Assembly (NCBI GenBank): GCA_037447655.1
Contig: JBBHKE010000059.1
Location: 124,001 to 188,000, forward strand
From: Zygnema cylindricum
Taxonomy: Eukaryota; Streptophyta; Zygnematophyceae; Zygnematales; Zygnemataceae
Direction: 5' to 3'
Length of the DNA: 64,000 nt
Below, in pieces: positions 47,992-60,318 of this stretch. Positions within the stretch are counted from its first letter, which is position 1. Every line of letters starts with the position of its first letter. Position numbers and translations under genes: made by a program. The notes under the pieces are model-generated. The model worked only from the letters and a program-made list of their open reading frames with translations. It had not been told where the DNA came from and did no database searches.

Positions 47992-49085
47992 TGGTACACA
48001 GAATGTCCAGCTTATGTGAAGCCTCTAGGATAGTATATGCACTTTTGAGTTTGACAATAAATAAGTCCCACCCTGGGACGCAAAAACTCTGACTGACTAC
48101 ACCCTTGTGTAGCCTGGACTCCCCTGAGTCCGTTGCAAAAAGAATCACTGAATTTGCTCACCTGAGCATTAAGTTATGGCTGTTCAAAGACAGCATATTT
48201 CTACAAATGGCCTCTGGGAGAGAGAGGACTTTTCAATATTTTTCTAAGTCCTGAAAAACTCCTAATAGCAATTCTAAACCAATCAAAAACGAGTACCCTA
48301 ATTATCGTACATACAAAGTACAGAAGCCGCCGTACTTTATGTACGGAAATATTCGGCACCACTCCTGGTCTGCCACGTGGCTTATAGGTCAATGCCATTC
48401 TGTCCTTTTTCCTCTTCCGGCATCCAATAGGATGATGCCACGTGTCGTTTCCTCCTATTTCGCCGAGCTTCTCCTAGATAGGTTTTCCGGAATCTCGGCA
48501 CTCATGCGTGCTGTACGTTCTTTTACGGCGACCGATTTCAGCCGTTGGATTTGACGGCGCGCCGATTAAATGTTGACCGTTGAATTTCACCGGTCAATGT
48601 TCCGTGTTGACCGTTGAATTTTGACGGTCAACATTCCGTGTTGACCGCGTGAAATTCGTTCTCGCTTTGTGAACCGTCGATCGCAACATTTAATTTCGTC
48701 CGTTGAAAATTAAATGTTTGTTTCATTAATTTCGTGCGGTACTGCATTTCGTGCGGTACCACACGTTCCATGTAGCGTTTCGTTTCGTAGGATGTTAAAT
48801 GGAATATGCGGTAGATATAAGTTTATATAAATATCAAATACAATAATGTTACGTTTCATCAAGACCTAACGGATAAGGCGGATGGCTAAGTCGTACGGTT
48901 CTTCTCCGTAGGATACAGGATCAAATCCCGTCTGTGGCAATGTTTCTTTTGCAGGAGCCATATCTCATGTCTATCTTCTCATTTGTCTAAGGCAGACATG
49001 GCTGCCAGTCAGTTCTCAGTGACTACGACAAGTATGAGAAATGCAGGACCCAAAAAGATAAAATATAAAATACCATTTTTCAACA
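47972..49085 (-). mobile_element. Copia 5' LTR, minus strand
   Basis: 1114-bp LTR, TGTTGAAAAATGGTATTTT to ...GAATTACA in its own sense, next to the gag at 47484-47991. The outer end abuts segmental block 2 exactly at TAACGC, the point matching 43331 of block 1. The tRNA-like module at 48863-48938 is 76 bases long with a 5-bp TACGG/CCGTA stem and 7-base loop. Confidence 0.85.
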
Positions 49086-50465
49086 TAACGCTTGAAATTC
49101 CTCTTTGACCTAAATTAACATGAGGCGTGGTTGCTATTTTGTTGACCTTCATATGACAAGACATGTGAAAGTTGAACACTTACAATTTCCAAGTGCTTTC
49201 ACAGCTCACACAATTGGCCTGTCTGTGTCTGTAGATGTGTCTGTCAGATTAACATAATTTAATGGCTTTAATTTTCAACTCATTTTAGACTCGATTTTAC
49301 TCTCCATAAAATACATTAAACCAAGCAATTAATTCTGATTTTTTATTTTGAATTAATTGACGTGCTTTCTCCAACAGTTTGACTTTTGCCATTTTAAACA
49401 GCATACTGTATGTGCTCTTTTTGCACTACACCTATTTTACTACTTTAGTGCGTATTTTATGTGCGCACTCAACCACAATTTCCCTTTATGTTTTAAGTGA
49501 CATAGAAGGTACTTAGACGCGGTAAAGAAAGATAATCTCACAATAAGTTCATGATTAGTCCTTCCATTTCCCGTTTCCAGGCAACATTTTTGTGTAGTTG
49601 GATTAGTAGTTGGTAGTGAGTCATTTAAATCACCTTTTTCACATTTTTTTATTAAAAGCTAGTAGTGAGTCGGCCAGTCGTCGGTTTCGAGAAGTTATCA
49701 ATAGTGTTCATTAAATAGTGTGAGTTTTTTTGAACTTCTCTTCGTACCTCGACTGGATGGTGATCAGAAACTACATTGTAACTTATTTGTCCATTTAATT
49801 TTTAATTTGAATTCATTGTTTCATTGCATGCGGTGTAAGTCCTTCAATCAAACATGGTTAAATTGCAAAAATCTGATCTAGACGTTGATAAATTGACACC
49901 TTGTCGTATGGCTATTTTGCATTTTCATCACTTCTCTCGGCGTATTGTCGAATTAACAACATTGAACCACTTCTTCAAATGGCGAATCATTATAGTAGTC
50001 ATAAACCCTAATCTCGACTTACAAGTTATCGCCGCACAAGTCCATTGGCATAATTTGAAAGGTACTATCTGCGTAACAATCTGCTCGATCCTCCTTTCAG
50101 TTGCATTCGCTGTAAAGTACGGAAACAGTTCAACGAACATATCAAAAAATGAGTTACAACTCGTCCGTACACATCCGTAACATTCACATAGAAATGCATA
50201 CAAATGCATAAAACAAACCGACAAAGGGTTGGGATACAGGCGACAGTCAGACAGTGACACCTGCCTCGGACATAAAAGTGAGGTGTCACGCTCGATGGTG
50301 TCATGCTCGATGACGCATGACGTCAGGTGACCTTTGGCTGAAGTCACCCGAGGATGCTCCTGCAGAAGAAACGACAGAGGGAGTGAGAGTTACCAGAGGG
50401 AAGGGTCTGTCACTCTTTTACAGAGGCGTTGGTTCCGCGCGAGGGGATTTAGGGTTTGGCAAGTT
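49086..50465. repeat. Segmental duplication, block 2
   Basis: Direct copy of block 1 without its MITEs. Open frames in it (for example 49854-50180) are not shared in frame with block 1, so I do not call genes. Confidence 0.75.
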
Positions 50466-51125
50466 AATACGGCCGCGGAGTGGTGCTCCACGGAAATGAT
50501 GGACGAGACCGAGATGAGACAGCTTCTATGTAGCGTATCGTTTTGTGAAGCGTATAGTTTTGTGTAGCGTTTCGTTTTCTGCATCGTATCGGCATATGCA
50601 CGGTGTCAGAGGTCGCAAAAGTCAAAATTTTAGAAAACCGAAACCGACAATGTTTTTTTTTTTTCAAAATCCGAGTACCCGACGCCTGGCTGGGTTTTGT
50701 CACGCTCCTAAACTGTTATCAGTTACCCGATACGCGTTTAGGAAATAAAAAGTTAACCAAAACTCGATTTCTCGCGACTTAGGGTACGTCCCCATGTATT
50801 AAAGTGTCTACTTTTCTCTGTCTTTTTGCCCTAATATTCAGGGAACTTTGACAAAAACTTTAGCCGAACGAGAAGATCATTTTTACCAAAGTAGAGTGAA
50901 CATCAATTCATACTTTGGATGTACCGCAAGTTTGTCATCATGCGAACGCATTTTGGCGCTTTCCCCTTTTCGACCCCCGGGCAAGAGAATTCAGCCCAAA
51001 TAAAAAACTTCATCCAAAATCACCTCGAGGGGGTGATTTTAGTTCAAGTACCGCCCAAACAGCGAATGAAAAACGAACCACACAAGCGCCACAAAAGTGG
51101 AAAAAAAACTGAACGAGGGAGAGCC
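50466..51125. other. Intergenic DNA with repeat fragments
   Basis: A short GTAGCGTATCGTTTTGTG-type direct repeat lies at 50530-50590, then CCGATACGCG/TACCCGA sequence of the CCCGTACCCG repeat, then unassigned DNA. No gene. Confidence 0.5.
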
Positions 51126-52173
51126 TGTGGAAACTAATGGTTTTAAGTATTTTCTACGTCTGAAAAGAAATAAAGAAGCCGAGGCAGTCTATCTCTAACT
51201 TCTCTCTCCAACTCTCAAACTTGTCGCAGTCACTGAGAAATTGGAGAGGAAGCTAGAGCCCATGGCTACCTTGGCTATCCTGAGGTTTACGGGAATTTTA
51301 TATTAGGGTTTATTTATTTAATTAAAAGGTATGTGCCGGCGGCAGGATTTGATCCTTGTACCTACCGGCCTGCAGACAAGAAATAGCGGGTAGCCTTAGC
51401 CGTTAAGTATAGCGGTAGTGTTATGTAGCATGTAGTTTGATATTTATTTAAATAGGTATACGTGCGATAAACCATTTTACTGAAATGAATTACGGGATAC
51501 ATAGATCCAGTAATATATAATGTACAACTTACGGTACGGACACAAATCAAGACCGCGCATTTGTTTCGTAAATGAAACAAATACCGCGCATGTATTTATT
51601 ACGGCTACAATTAAAGCCGAATTTAATTGGACGGCCGGGATTAGCGCCGAGATCGCGGAGGAAGATTTCGGCGGTTTGTGGCCATTGCCACATCGGATGA
51701 CGCGTGGCGAAATTCTGTTGGATTGTGGAATCTCCGGAGATTATGGCACCGAATCCGGATTTGACATGTATCGACATTTTGGCCATGTCGTACAATGGCC
51801 GTACATAAAGTACACCGGCAACTGTACTTTTACGTACGGAACTCAATTTTGATTGGTTCCGTACATCAGTAGATAGAGTTTGTGAGAGAGATAGGACTTA
51901 GAAAAATTAGAAGATAAGACCCCCTCTCCCACAGAGCTTCTGTACAAAAGGTCAACTTTGACCCTCCATAACTTACTGCTCAGGGGAGAAAATTCAGAGA
52001 TTCTTTTTGCTACCAACTCAGGGGAGTCTTGCCTTCACAGGGGTATAAGTGGTCAAGGTTTTTGTCAGCCAAGGTGGCAGTTATTTTTGCTGAAACACAA
52101 AGGGGTCAGGATTATCCTAGAGGCTTCTTGGAAGCTGTCTACTCTGAGGACTTATGGAGGTCTTAGAGTTTCA
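51126..52173 (+). mobile_element. Solo Copia LTR, plus strand
   Basis: TGTGGAAACTAATGG to GAGTTTCA, 1048 bp, with no internal domain on either side. Flanks GAGCC (51121-51125) and GAGTC (52174-52178) are a target duplication with one mismatch. It is the near twin of 46439-47483 in opposite orientation. Confidence 0.8.
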
Positions 52174-53753
52174 GAGTCCTCGCTTTTCTTCTCTATGCCC
52201 GTCACGCGCATGTACGGAAAAAAATTTGCAGGGGTCTCGGACCTCCACTTTCTTTCATGGGGTCCTTTTCATATTTTTTCGCCATCGTCGCCTCTCGTCT
52301 CTCCCTCTCACATCATCGCTTTTATCTCACACTTTGTTGAATGAGACATGACAATAGTGGTATGAAATGAAAGATATTTTAATTATTTTTTTTGACAATT
52401 TTTACGTTTTTCTTTAGTGGTAAGTCAAGCGAGAAAAGTGGAAAAAACAAAATCGGAAAACCATGGCGAAAAGTAATTGAATCAGTGACGTTGACGTTGT
52501 CACAAGTGAGCGTGACGTCACAATATCACCAAACCCTAAACATTTACGATATCTACGTACGGGCAACTCTACAGATGGTACATTTACGTGTAATCGTACG
52601 GGCGACTCTACAGACTAGGTTCGATTGAGTCGATGTTCTATCACGAAGAGTTTGTAAGCCACGTGTTTTAAATTGACTAGCGCCACGCAAGCTACGATTC
52701 GATAGTGAATACCTTTCAGATTTTTAGCACAAATGAACTTAACTTCAAATCTTCAATTGCGTACCATGTACCTGCGTACAAAATCATCATACGGCATAAC
52801 TTTGTACTTTTTGCAAACGCCAGTCTATACGCCAGCTCATTTTTTAGGGTTTGTGTTTTCCAACATAACGAAAGTCCTTTGAGAGAAATAGTGTGACTAG
52901 CAAAAGTTACCTCATATAGAGTGACGAAGGAATGTTACAAAATGTCGTATTTATTTTCTGTTGAATTTTGGAAAGCGTGAGTTTTTCTGCAAATTTTAAG
53001 ATTTTTCGTTGGTTTTACATCATGACACGTAGCTTAATCTTCCAGCGTGTCACGGTTCTTTTTTTCTGTATTTGCCAACCCACCTCCTCGAGGTGGGTTG
53101 ACAGTTACATAGAAAAATAAAGTCAACAAGTCGCAGATGAACATCCAACGGTCAGTATTACCTCCAAGACCTTCGGAGAGTATTGGCAAGATTTTTTGTA
53201 ATGTAGTTTTTCTTATAAAAAAAAATAGGCGGTACAATGTGGTACGAAGAGTTGCGGATTTCTGTAAACTTCCCCAATTTTCACACGATGGAACGTTACC
53301 CTTACCCGTACCCACCTGTACCCAAATATGTTCCAAATTAATGGTACATCTCCCTCATACCTTCGCCGATACCAGAGTAAAAAGTACAATAATGTTGGAT
53401 TTTGGTTAAAAGTACAATAATGTTAGATAGTATGGACAGTAAAAAACCCTCAATTTTTCTTTTTTTTTGCTTACCGAATCATAACCGATTTTTTTTATTT
53501 TTTTTTGTGAATCACCCGCACGAATCCGCCCGGCCCCCCAAATTTGTCACCCAAATCCGTTCCGGATCCGACGCAGGCGGTCGGGTAACAATCGATTACG
53601 GTTTCGGGTAACCGATTGTGACCTCTGACCCGTACCCGCCTGAACTTTGTCTTTTTCCCTTATTCGCTCTTTCTCACGTGCTCAAAAAGTTCCTTTGTTG
53701 TGTATCGGTAGCCATTTGCCGTTAACCGATATATACCATTTTTTATCTTCCAA
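52174..53753. other. Intergenic DNA, no gene recognised
   Basis: Contains a 29-base duplication with GGCAACTCTACAGA near 52560-52615, and CCCGTACCC/GGCCCCCCAAATTTG repeat sequence at 53250-53640. At 53697-53745 there is a left-end fragment of the hAT MITE (TTGTGTATCGGTAGCCATTTG). Confidence 0.45.
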
Positions 53754-55223
53754 GAATCTAAAACTCTGAGACCTCCATTGGCCCTCAGAGTATGCAGATC
53801 CAAAAGAAGCTAATCTAGATAGTGCCGACTCCAAGTTGATATAAACCCAAATAACTGACCCCTTTACAGTCAAAACCCCAATATAGATTCACCCCATTGA
53901 AATAACACTTTCTGTGTGCTCAGTTCCACCACAAAATGTAAAGTTAGAATATGAGATTTGGACACATTCACCCTCTTTGACTTTCCCTTAGAAATACAGC
54001 CACCCTGGCAAAAAAAAAACTCTGACCGACTACACCCTTGTGTAGCCTGGACTCCCTTGAGTCCGCAGCAAAAAGAATCACTGAAAATGGTCAAGTAAAT
54101 TGATAGTTATGGCTGGCCAAAGTTTGCCATTTATACAGGGTGCTCTCAGGGAGAGGCAGCTGCCTACCCAAAATTTTCTAAGTCCTATTCCCTCTCTTAA
54201 ACTCTATCTACTGAAGTACGGCACCAATCAAATTAGTGTGTCGTACATAAAAGTACAGGTGCCGGTGTACTTTATGTACAGCCATTGTACGACATGGCCA
54301 AAATGTCGACACGTGTCAAATCAGGATTAGTTCCTGTAATCTCCGGAATTCCCGTAGTCCAATGTTATCACGCCACGTGTCATCTGACGTGGCAAAGACC
54401 GTAAAACGCCAAAAATGCCTTTTCCGTGATCGCGGCGCCTATCGTGGCCGTACGATCAAAACCGGCTATAATCCTAGCCGCTGAAATTCGACGCACGGTA
54501 TTTGTTTCGCTATCGAAACAAATGCGCGGTATTTGTTTCGCTATCGAAACAAATGCGCGGTATTTGTTTCGCTATCGAAAAAAATGCGCGGTATCCGTTC
54601 TGTCCCCATACCGTACTTCGTACTAAATTAAACTGTATCTATGTACTAAGTATCTATTAGCCGTTAAACAGATTAATCTACATATGACGATTTATATATT
54701 TATCAAACCCTATATATCGTAATATCTGTTCTAGACATAACAGCTAGAGCTAACGGCTAATGCGGATTGACGGACGGCAGGTACCAGGATCAATTCCTGG
54801 GTCCGTCAACTAACTTTTGGTAAGTCTACCTAATTTACCTCCTGTCTTCTCTAGAGAGCCTAGGCAGCCTTGGCTCTAGCTCCCTATCCAGCCTTCAGTG
54901 ACTACAACAAGTGTGGGGGCTTGGAGAGGGGAGTTAGAGGCAGACCGCCTCAGCTCTTTTTCTATCCTAATACAGACATAGAAAATACTCAAATATCAAC
55001 ACTCCCCTTGTTTTCTAGTCTATTTTTCTTTCAACTTCCACAAACAAGTAAACAAACAACCCCTCCCCTTTTTCATTTTCTTTTTCCTTTTTCCTTTTCC
55101 TTTTATAAAACTTAAGTATTTAACACAGTGCATTAGATGAACTGAAATGATAATTGTATCACACATTTTATTTAACATCCCATTTTTCTTAAATCCGAGC
55201 AAAGATTTTATCCACTTCATCAC

Positions 55224-56417
55224 TCATTCATCCACACACAAACCGATTTCCTTCTTGCGATCGAAACAGCTAGCCCCATTTCCAATCTGCAACATACACT
55301 TAGATGGTAACCCTTTTACAGGCACATCTTCACAAGTGACGTCACACCAAGTAGTGATGTCAAATCCATCCACCCCCAAATATTCCCAAAAACCACTAGT
55401 CCCCACTAAGTTCCTCATAAGATCTACATCTTTCGTACTCATATTTTTATCCATGATAATTACCCCATTTTTTGAACTTCCCTCACTCTCTCCCATGGAA
55501 TTCTTTCCACTATTACTTTCTAATTTAATTCCCAATAAATATTTATTCTCCCCTAAACCTTTAATCAAATATTTATCTTCTCCCTTATCCTTTGAAACCT
55601 CTTCGAGTTTCACTTCTCCCCTTTCCTCAGAATCCGTTGAAGTCTCCCTTTCCGACCAGTTTTCTGGTTCCCTATTATCTATAAAGTTATCCTGATTAAT
55701 TTTATCTTTCCCGTTTTCACTTATGGATCCTAGAACTGACTTTCTCATTTCTAAGTCATACACTCTACACTCCTCGACATCCTCAAGTACCTCCTCTCTC
55801 TTTACTTCCCTTATACCTCCAAAATCACACTGTTGCTTTCGTGCAATTACTGTGTGATTTTCTCTCTTCCCCATACTACTAATCCGGAGAAGCTCTAAAA
55901 TATCTTCATCCTCTTTCTCCTCTTCCCCTTCTTCCTCCTCATCCACATTCCAACTTCTAAGTTTTTCCAAACAAGGGCATTCCTCCATATAATGACCCGG
56001 CTCCCTACAAAAGAAGCAAGCCCCTTTTTTCAACGCTCCCCTTTCTTTTCCTCTCCCTCTCTTTCCACCAAAGTGCCGATAAGGTTTACCTTTGTCTTTC
56101 TTTCTCTCATCACGCTTCCGCTCGTCACCACCGTTCCTCTCATCACGCTTCCGCCAATCACCACCAGCTGAAAATGCATTGACCCTGTCCTTTCCCCTAC
56201 GAAGCTCCAAAGTGCTTTCCCTCACAAGAATTATCCCCATGGTAAAGCTCCAAGTCCATGAGGAGCCATCCATTGCCTGCATACGACAAATGATGTTTTC
56301 GTACTCATCTGGGAGTTTCATAAGTAGTGTATTAATCTTACTCTCCTCAGATTCTACATATCCCACACTAGTAAGCTCAACGTATAACGCAGCAATATCA
56401 TTGCAAAACTCTATCAT
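55224..56417 (-). CDS. Gag C-terminal region fused to RNase H scrap in the non-autonomous element
   Basis: A 397-residue open frame. Residues 1-110 are the gag middle (INTLLMKLPDEYENIICRMQ). A basic Arg/Gly/Asp-rich stretch follows, then an intact CCHC zinc knuckle (CFFCREPGHYMEEC, about residues 135-148). Next is a long acidic Glu/Lys/Ser-rich segment with no domain I know. The end resembles the start of Copia RNase H (RNLVGTSGFWEYLGV, DITTWCDVTCEDV) but diverges before the catalytic Glu motif. One stop (about 56462) separates it from the upstream gag piece in the same frame, so full gag is made only by readthrough or not at all. The enlarged acidic segment is unusual for Copia. Confidence 0.65.
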   Translation of the reverse strand: MIEFCNDIAALYVELTSVGYVESEESKINTLLMKLPDEYENIICRMQAMDGSSWTWSFTMGIILVRESTLELRRGKDRVNAFSAGGDWRKRDERNGGDERKRDERKKDKGKPYRHFGGKRGRGKERGALKKGACFFCREPGHYMEECPCLEKLRSWNVDEEEEGEEEKEDEDILELLRISSMGKRENHTVIARKQQCDFGGIREVKREEVLEDVEECRVYDLEMRKSVLGSISENGKDKINQDNFIDNREPENWSERETSTDSEERGEVKLEEVSKDKGEDKYLIKGLGENKYLLGIKLESNSGKNSMGESEGSSKNGVIIMDKNMSTKDVDLMRNLVGTSGFWEYLGVDGFDITTWCDVTCEDVPVKGLPSKCMLQIGNGASCFDRKKEIGLCVDE

Positions 56418-56976
56418 GCTACCGTCTTTATAAACGTAGGCATCTATTTCTTGTTTTACTAATTGCTACCTCTGAATAGTCTCACTCTTATAAATCTGAA
56501 TTAGTACTTCCCATATCTCTGAAGACTTGGTTAGACTTAAAAGAGTGATAGCTATCGACTTAGACACATATCTAAGTATGAGATGTTTTGCTATAGTGTT
56601 TTTGTATTCCCATATTTTTGTGTCATTTTCTTCAGTTTTAATCCCTACATGTGGTACCATAGCAGAGAGCCTAGCTCCCCTCACCATAGGTGTCCCTTTT
56701 TCCTTCTCCCCTATTTCCCCATCTACGGAAAGAATCTTCCCTTCACCTTCCGTTGCATCTGAACTCCGGCTGATATTCTGGGCAGCCTCAGATGAATCTC
56801 CATAGTAAGCTCCTCCAAAGCCAGGTGGCGGACATCTCACTTATCCTGAAACAATTCCCCATAAGTGCTTCTCGAAAAGCAATCCCGCCATTGTAAACTC
56901 CCAATAAGTGAAGTCTGTTCCATCGAACATAGGCACCCTAGATGGTGGGCCCATAACCTGAAACTCTGAGACCTCC
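56418..56976 (-). pseudogene. Gag N-terminal part of the non-autonomous element
   Basis: From the ATG in the LTR end (MEVSEFQ) through the primer-binding site to the VPMFDGTDFTYWE motif, then KHLILRYVSKSIAITLLSL and WEVLIQIYKSETIQR. In-frame stops occur before VRCPPP (about 56841) and after ETIQR (about 56463). It is continuous in frame with the 397-residue frame downstream, so only two stops disable this gag. Confidence 0.65.
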
Positions 56977-58173
56977 ATTGGCCCTCAGAGTATGCAGATC
57001 CAAAAGAAGCTAATCTAGATAGTGCCGACTCCAAGTTGATATAAACCCAAATGATTGACCCCTTTACAGTCAAAACCCCAATATAGATTCACCCCTGTGA
57101 AATAACACTTTCTGTGTGCTCAGTTCCACCACAAAATGCAAAGTTAGAATATGAGATTTGGACACATTTACCCTCTTTGACTTTCCCTTAGAAATACAGC
57201 CACCCTGGAAAAAAAAAACTCTGACCGACTACACCCCTGTGTAGCTTGGACTCCCTTGAGTCCGCAGCAAAAAGAATCACTGAAAATGGTTAAGTAAATT
57301 GATAGTTATGGCTGGCCAAAGTTTGCCATTTATACAGGGTGCTCTCTGGGAGAGGCAGCTGCCTACCCAAAATTTTCTAAGTCCTATTCTCTCTCTTAAA
57401 CTCTATCTACTGAAGTACGGCACCAATCAAATTAGTGTGTCGTACAGAAAAGTACAGGTGCCGGTGTACTTTATGTACGGCCGTTGTACGACATGGCCAA
57501 AATGTCGACACGTGTCAAATCAGGATTAGTTCCTGTAATCTCCGGAGTTCCCGTAGTCCAATGTTATCACGCCACGTGTCATCTGACGTGGCAAAGACCG
57601 TAAAACCCCAAAAATGCCTTTTTTGTGATCGCAGCGCCTATCGTGGCCGTCCGATCAAAACCGGCTATAATCCTAGCCGCTGAAATTCGACGCGCGGTAT
57701 TTGTTTCGCTATCGAAACAAATGCGCGGTATTTGTTTCACTATCGAAACAAATGCGCGGTATCCGTTCTGTCCACATACCGTACTTCGTACTAAATCAAA
57801 CTGTATCTATGTACTAAGTATCTATTAGCCGTTAAAAGGTTTAATCTACATATGACGATTTATGTATTTATCAAACCCTACATATCGTAATATCTGTCCT
57901 AGACTTAACGGCTAGAGCTAACGGCTAATGCGGATTGACGGACGGCAGGTACAAGGATCAATTCTTGGGTCTGTCAACTAACTTTTGGTAAGTCTACCTA
58001 TTTCACCCCCTGTCATCTCTACAGAGCCTAGGCAGCCATGGCTCTAGCTCCCTATCCAGCCTTCAGTGACTACAACAAGTGTGGGGGCTTGGATAGGGGA
58101 GTTAGAGGCAGACCGCCTCACTCTTTTTCTATCCTAATACAGACCTAGAAAATACTCAAATATCAACAGAATC

Positions 58174-60318
58174 AATAAACTGGCTTCGACATATCTGTCA
58201 TGCCATAAGAGGTCAACGGGTATTTTGATTAAAACCTGTACTAATTGAAGTTTCAGTGACGTGACAAGTACATATCCGAGAGTACAACTAGAGATTCGTA
58301 CGGGACAAAGGTCGATATATACTCTCGTACGGCACCACGGGAACACAATGTGAAATCAGCGTGGCACTGGACCATGGTACGGCATCAAACGTCAGGAATT
58401 CAAACGGCTACAAACCTGACAGGTGTCTGAAGTCATGAACACTAGGAGGTTCATGCATCATTTTTTCTTAGCTTAGGGAGGGTTTTTATCCTCGAGGTGT
58501 AGGTGTAAGGCAGTCCGAGGCGGCCACGCAGCGGTCGTCTCTTGAAACTGGCAGCGTTTTAACATAGAAACCTGCCTACTCGGAGACATGTAGGAATTAG
58601 TGTTTCCGTACGGATTAGTGAAAGCATAGGATAAATGCCATTTGTCGAGATAGGAACTTTTGCAAATTAAGTACGGGAATCCAACATTGGAAGGTTGTCG
58701 TTTTCTGACAAGCATTATTCTCGGGATTTGTTGAACTCTACTGTTAGGGTTTCACCTGAATATTTAGTGACAGGCTAGTTTTTGAGTTAGGGTTTTTCCT
58801 TTTTCAGACCCATAGTTTCATGCTAGTAATTGTCTCTGAGCTTCTCCTTTTATTTATTTTAAGACCTTACCTAATCTACCGGCGCAAGCAAGCTTGCAAG
58901 GTTTCCCTCCAGACTATTTTCTACTTGCTGTGATTTGTGAATTGTGTCTGTGGACTTGGCGTTTTCTCGTTGTCTAGACGTTGACCGCACGGGCTGGTAC
59001 TCACCTTGTCTGGCCTTAGAGGAATGCCGGTTTTCTCGGCTCTATCATCCGGCTAAGGAAGGGTTCTTACAAACTGATTGGACTCCTGTAGGGAATATTG
59101 ATGACTTCAGGGCCTAGTGGCTACTATCGCAAGTATTCCCGTACTTAATTTGTTTTTATTTCTAATTTTTTGTATTCCTGGTGTTAATTAGTTTCTTTAA
59201 TTCTAGTTTATTTTAATTTGCTTATTTCTATTTTTCTTCATTATTGGTGACAATTGCTTTCTTTCCATCTACTTATTATTATTTGTTTCTTTCCCAGTCT
59301 TGTATTTTCGATCTTTAGGGTTTCGTTGCTAGTGTGCTTGGAGTTTGATATTTCCGATTTTATATGGACATCCGGTATAGTTTCCTCTTGCTGTCCACCT
59401 ACCGGATTAACTCACTCAAAAAACCTAGCAAACCTAAAAAAAAAAAAAAAACTTATATAAAAAAAAAATCTATATTCAAAACTAAGAAAAAAAAAACAAA
59501 TATTCATTCATTTAAATATATAAATTAGCTTGCATGAATTATCACATAAAATTATAATTGTTTTAATAGTTGGGTAGAGCGTGGCTTAAAGCTGATACGC
59601 GTACCCTAACAGGCTACTGACTACGTTGGTATTTTGAGTTGTGAAATCTTTTCGACGATTCGGAGTTGGAAGGAGGTTGCAGCATCGCTAGAGACCTTAC
59701 AGATCGCGCCATGTGAGTAATCAAGTCCTTGTGGTTGCAGGCGCGTGATAGGTTGTTAAGCGCGATAACCTAGAGGGGTTAGAATCCGACCGAAGGCTGC
59801 GCCTTCCTTTTCGCATAGGCATTGTGGTTGCATTTTCTTGAGATCTGACCGTGATTGGTCTTGGATAGCGACTTCTTGCCTATTACACTTGGCCTTGTTG
59901 GGCCAGGATAATTTCCTGTTTTATTACATTTGGCCTTGTGGGCCTTGGATAGTTTCCTGTTTACTACATCTGGCCTTGTGGGCCTTGAATAGTTTTCTGT
60001 TTTATTAAATCTGGCCACAAGTGGCCTTGCATAGGTGACATGTTTCTTCTTGGAGTGGCTTGACGTGACTTATTGTGGTATTGCTTAGATCTGGCTGTGA
60101 ACAGCCTTGTTATGGGTATTCACGATTAGACTAACCCCGGTGATACAGAATAGATCAAATCGTTTACGGGGGTGCTTGTTTGCGTGGGTGCTTGTTTGCG
60201 TGAATTTGAAGACTTACTGTGTGATTTGATTATTAGATCTGGCGGCAGACATTTGCACACTGACCCTGAGTAGGGTCTTGCATCTAGTTGCATCCGGATA
60301 GGACGACTATCTGTTTAC
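58174..60318 (+). other. Non-coding region upstream of the Gypsy-like gag (probable LTR and leader)
   Basis: No domain-bearing frame in 2.1 kb. AT-rich and pyrimidine-rich parts alternate. I could not fix LTR borders or a primer-binding site, because the 3' LTR needed for comparison lies beyond the window. A tandem repeat sits at 59870-60040. Confidence 0.4.
59870..60040 (+). repeat. Tandem repeat in the Gypsy leader
   Basis: About four units of 41-46 bases with the core TTGGCCTTGTGGGCCTTGGA and TAGTTTCCTGTTTTATTACA. A related CTTGTTTGCGTG doublet follows at 60168-60200. Confidence 0.7.

Larger units (their letters stand above)
53759..58168 (-). mobile_element. Complete non-autonomous Copia element with 5-bp target duplication
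   Basis: LTRs at 56959-58168 (5') and 53759-55001 (3') bracket an internal region with primer-binding site (56944-56958) and polypurine tract AAAACAAGGGGAG (reverse complement, 55002-55014). The target duplication GAATC is perfect (53754-53758 and 58169-58173). The inside has only gag and a scrap of RNase H; protease, integrase and reverse transcriptase are absent. It would depend on a relative for movement. The two LTRs are very similar by eye, so it is among the youngest insertions here. Confidence 0.9.

Noticed and set aside
49854-50180. 108-residue frame MVKLQKSDLDVDK
   Set aside because: Lies in the segmental duplication; the frame is not kept in block 1 and no domain is visible.
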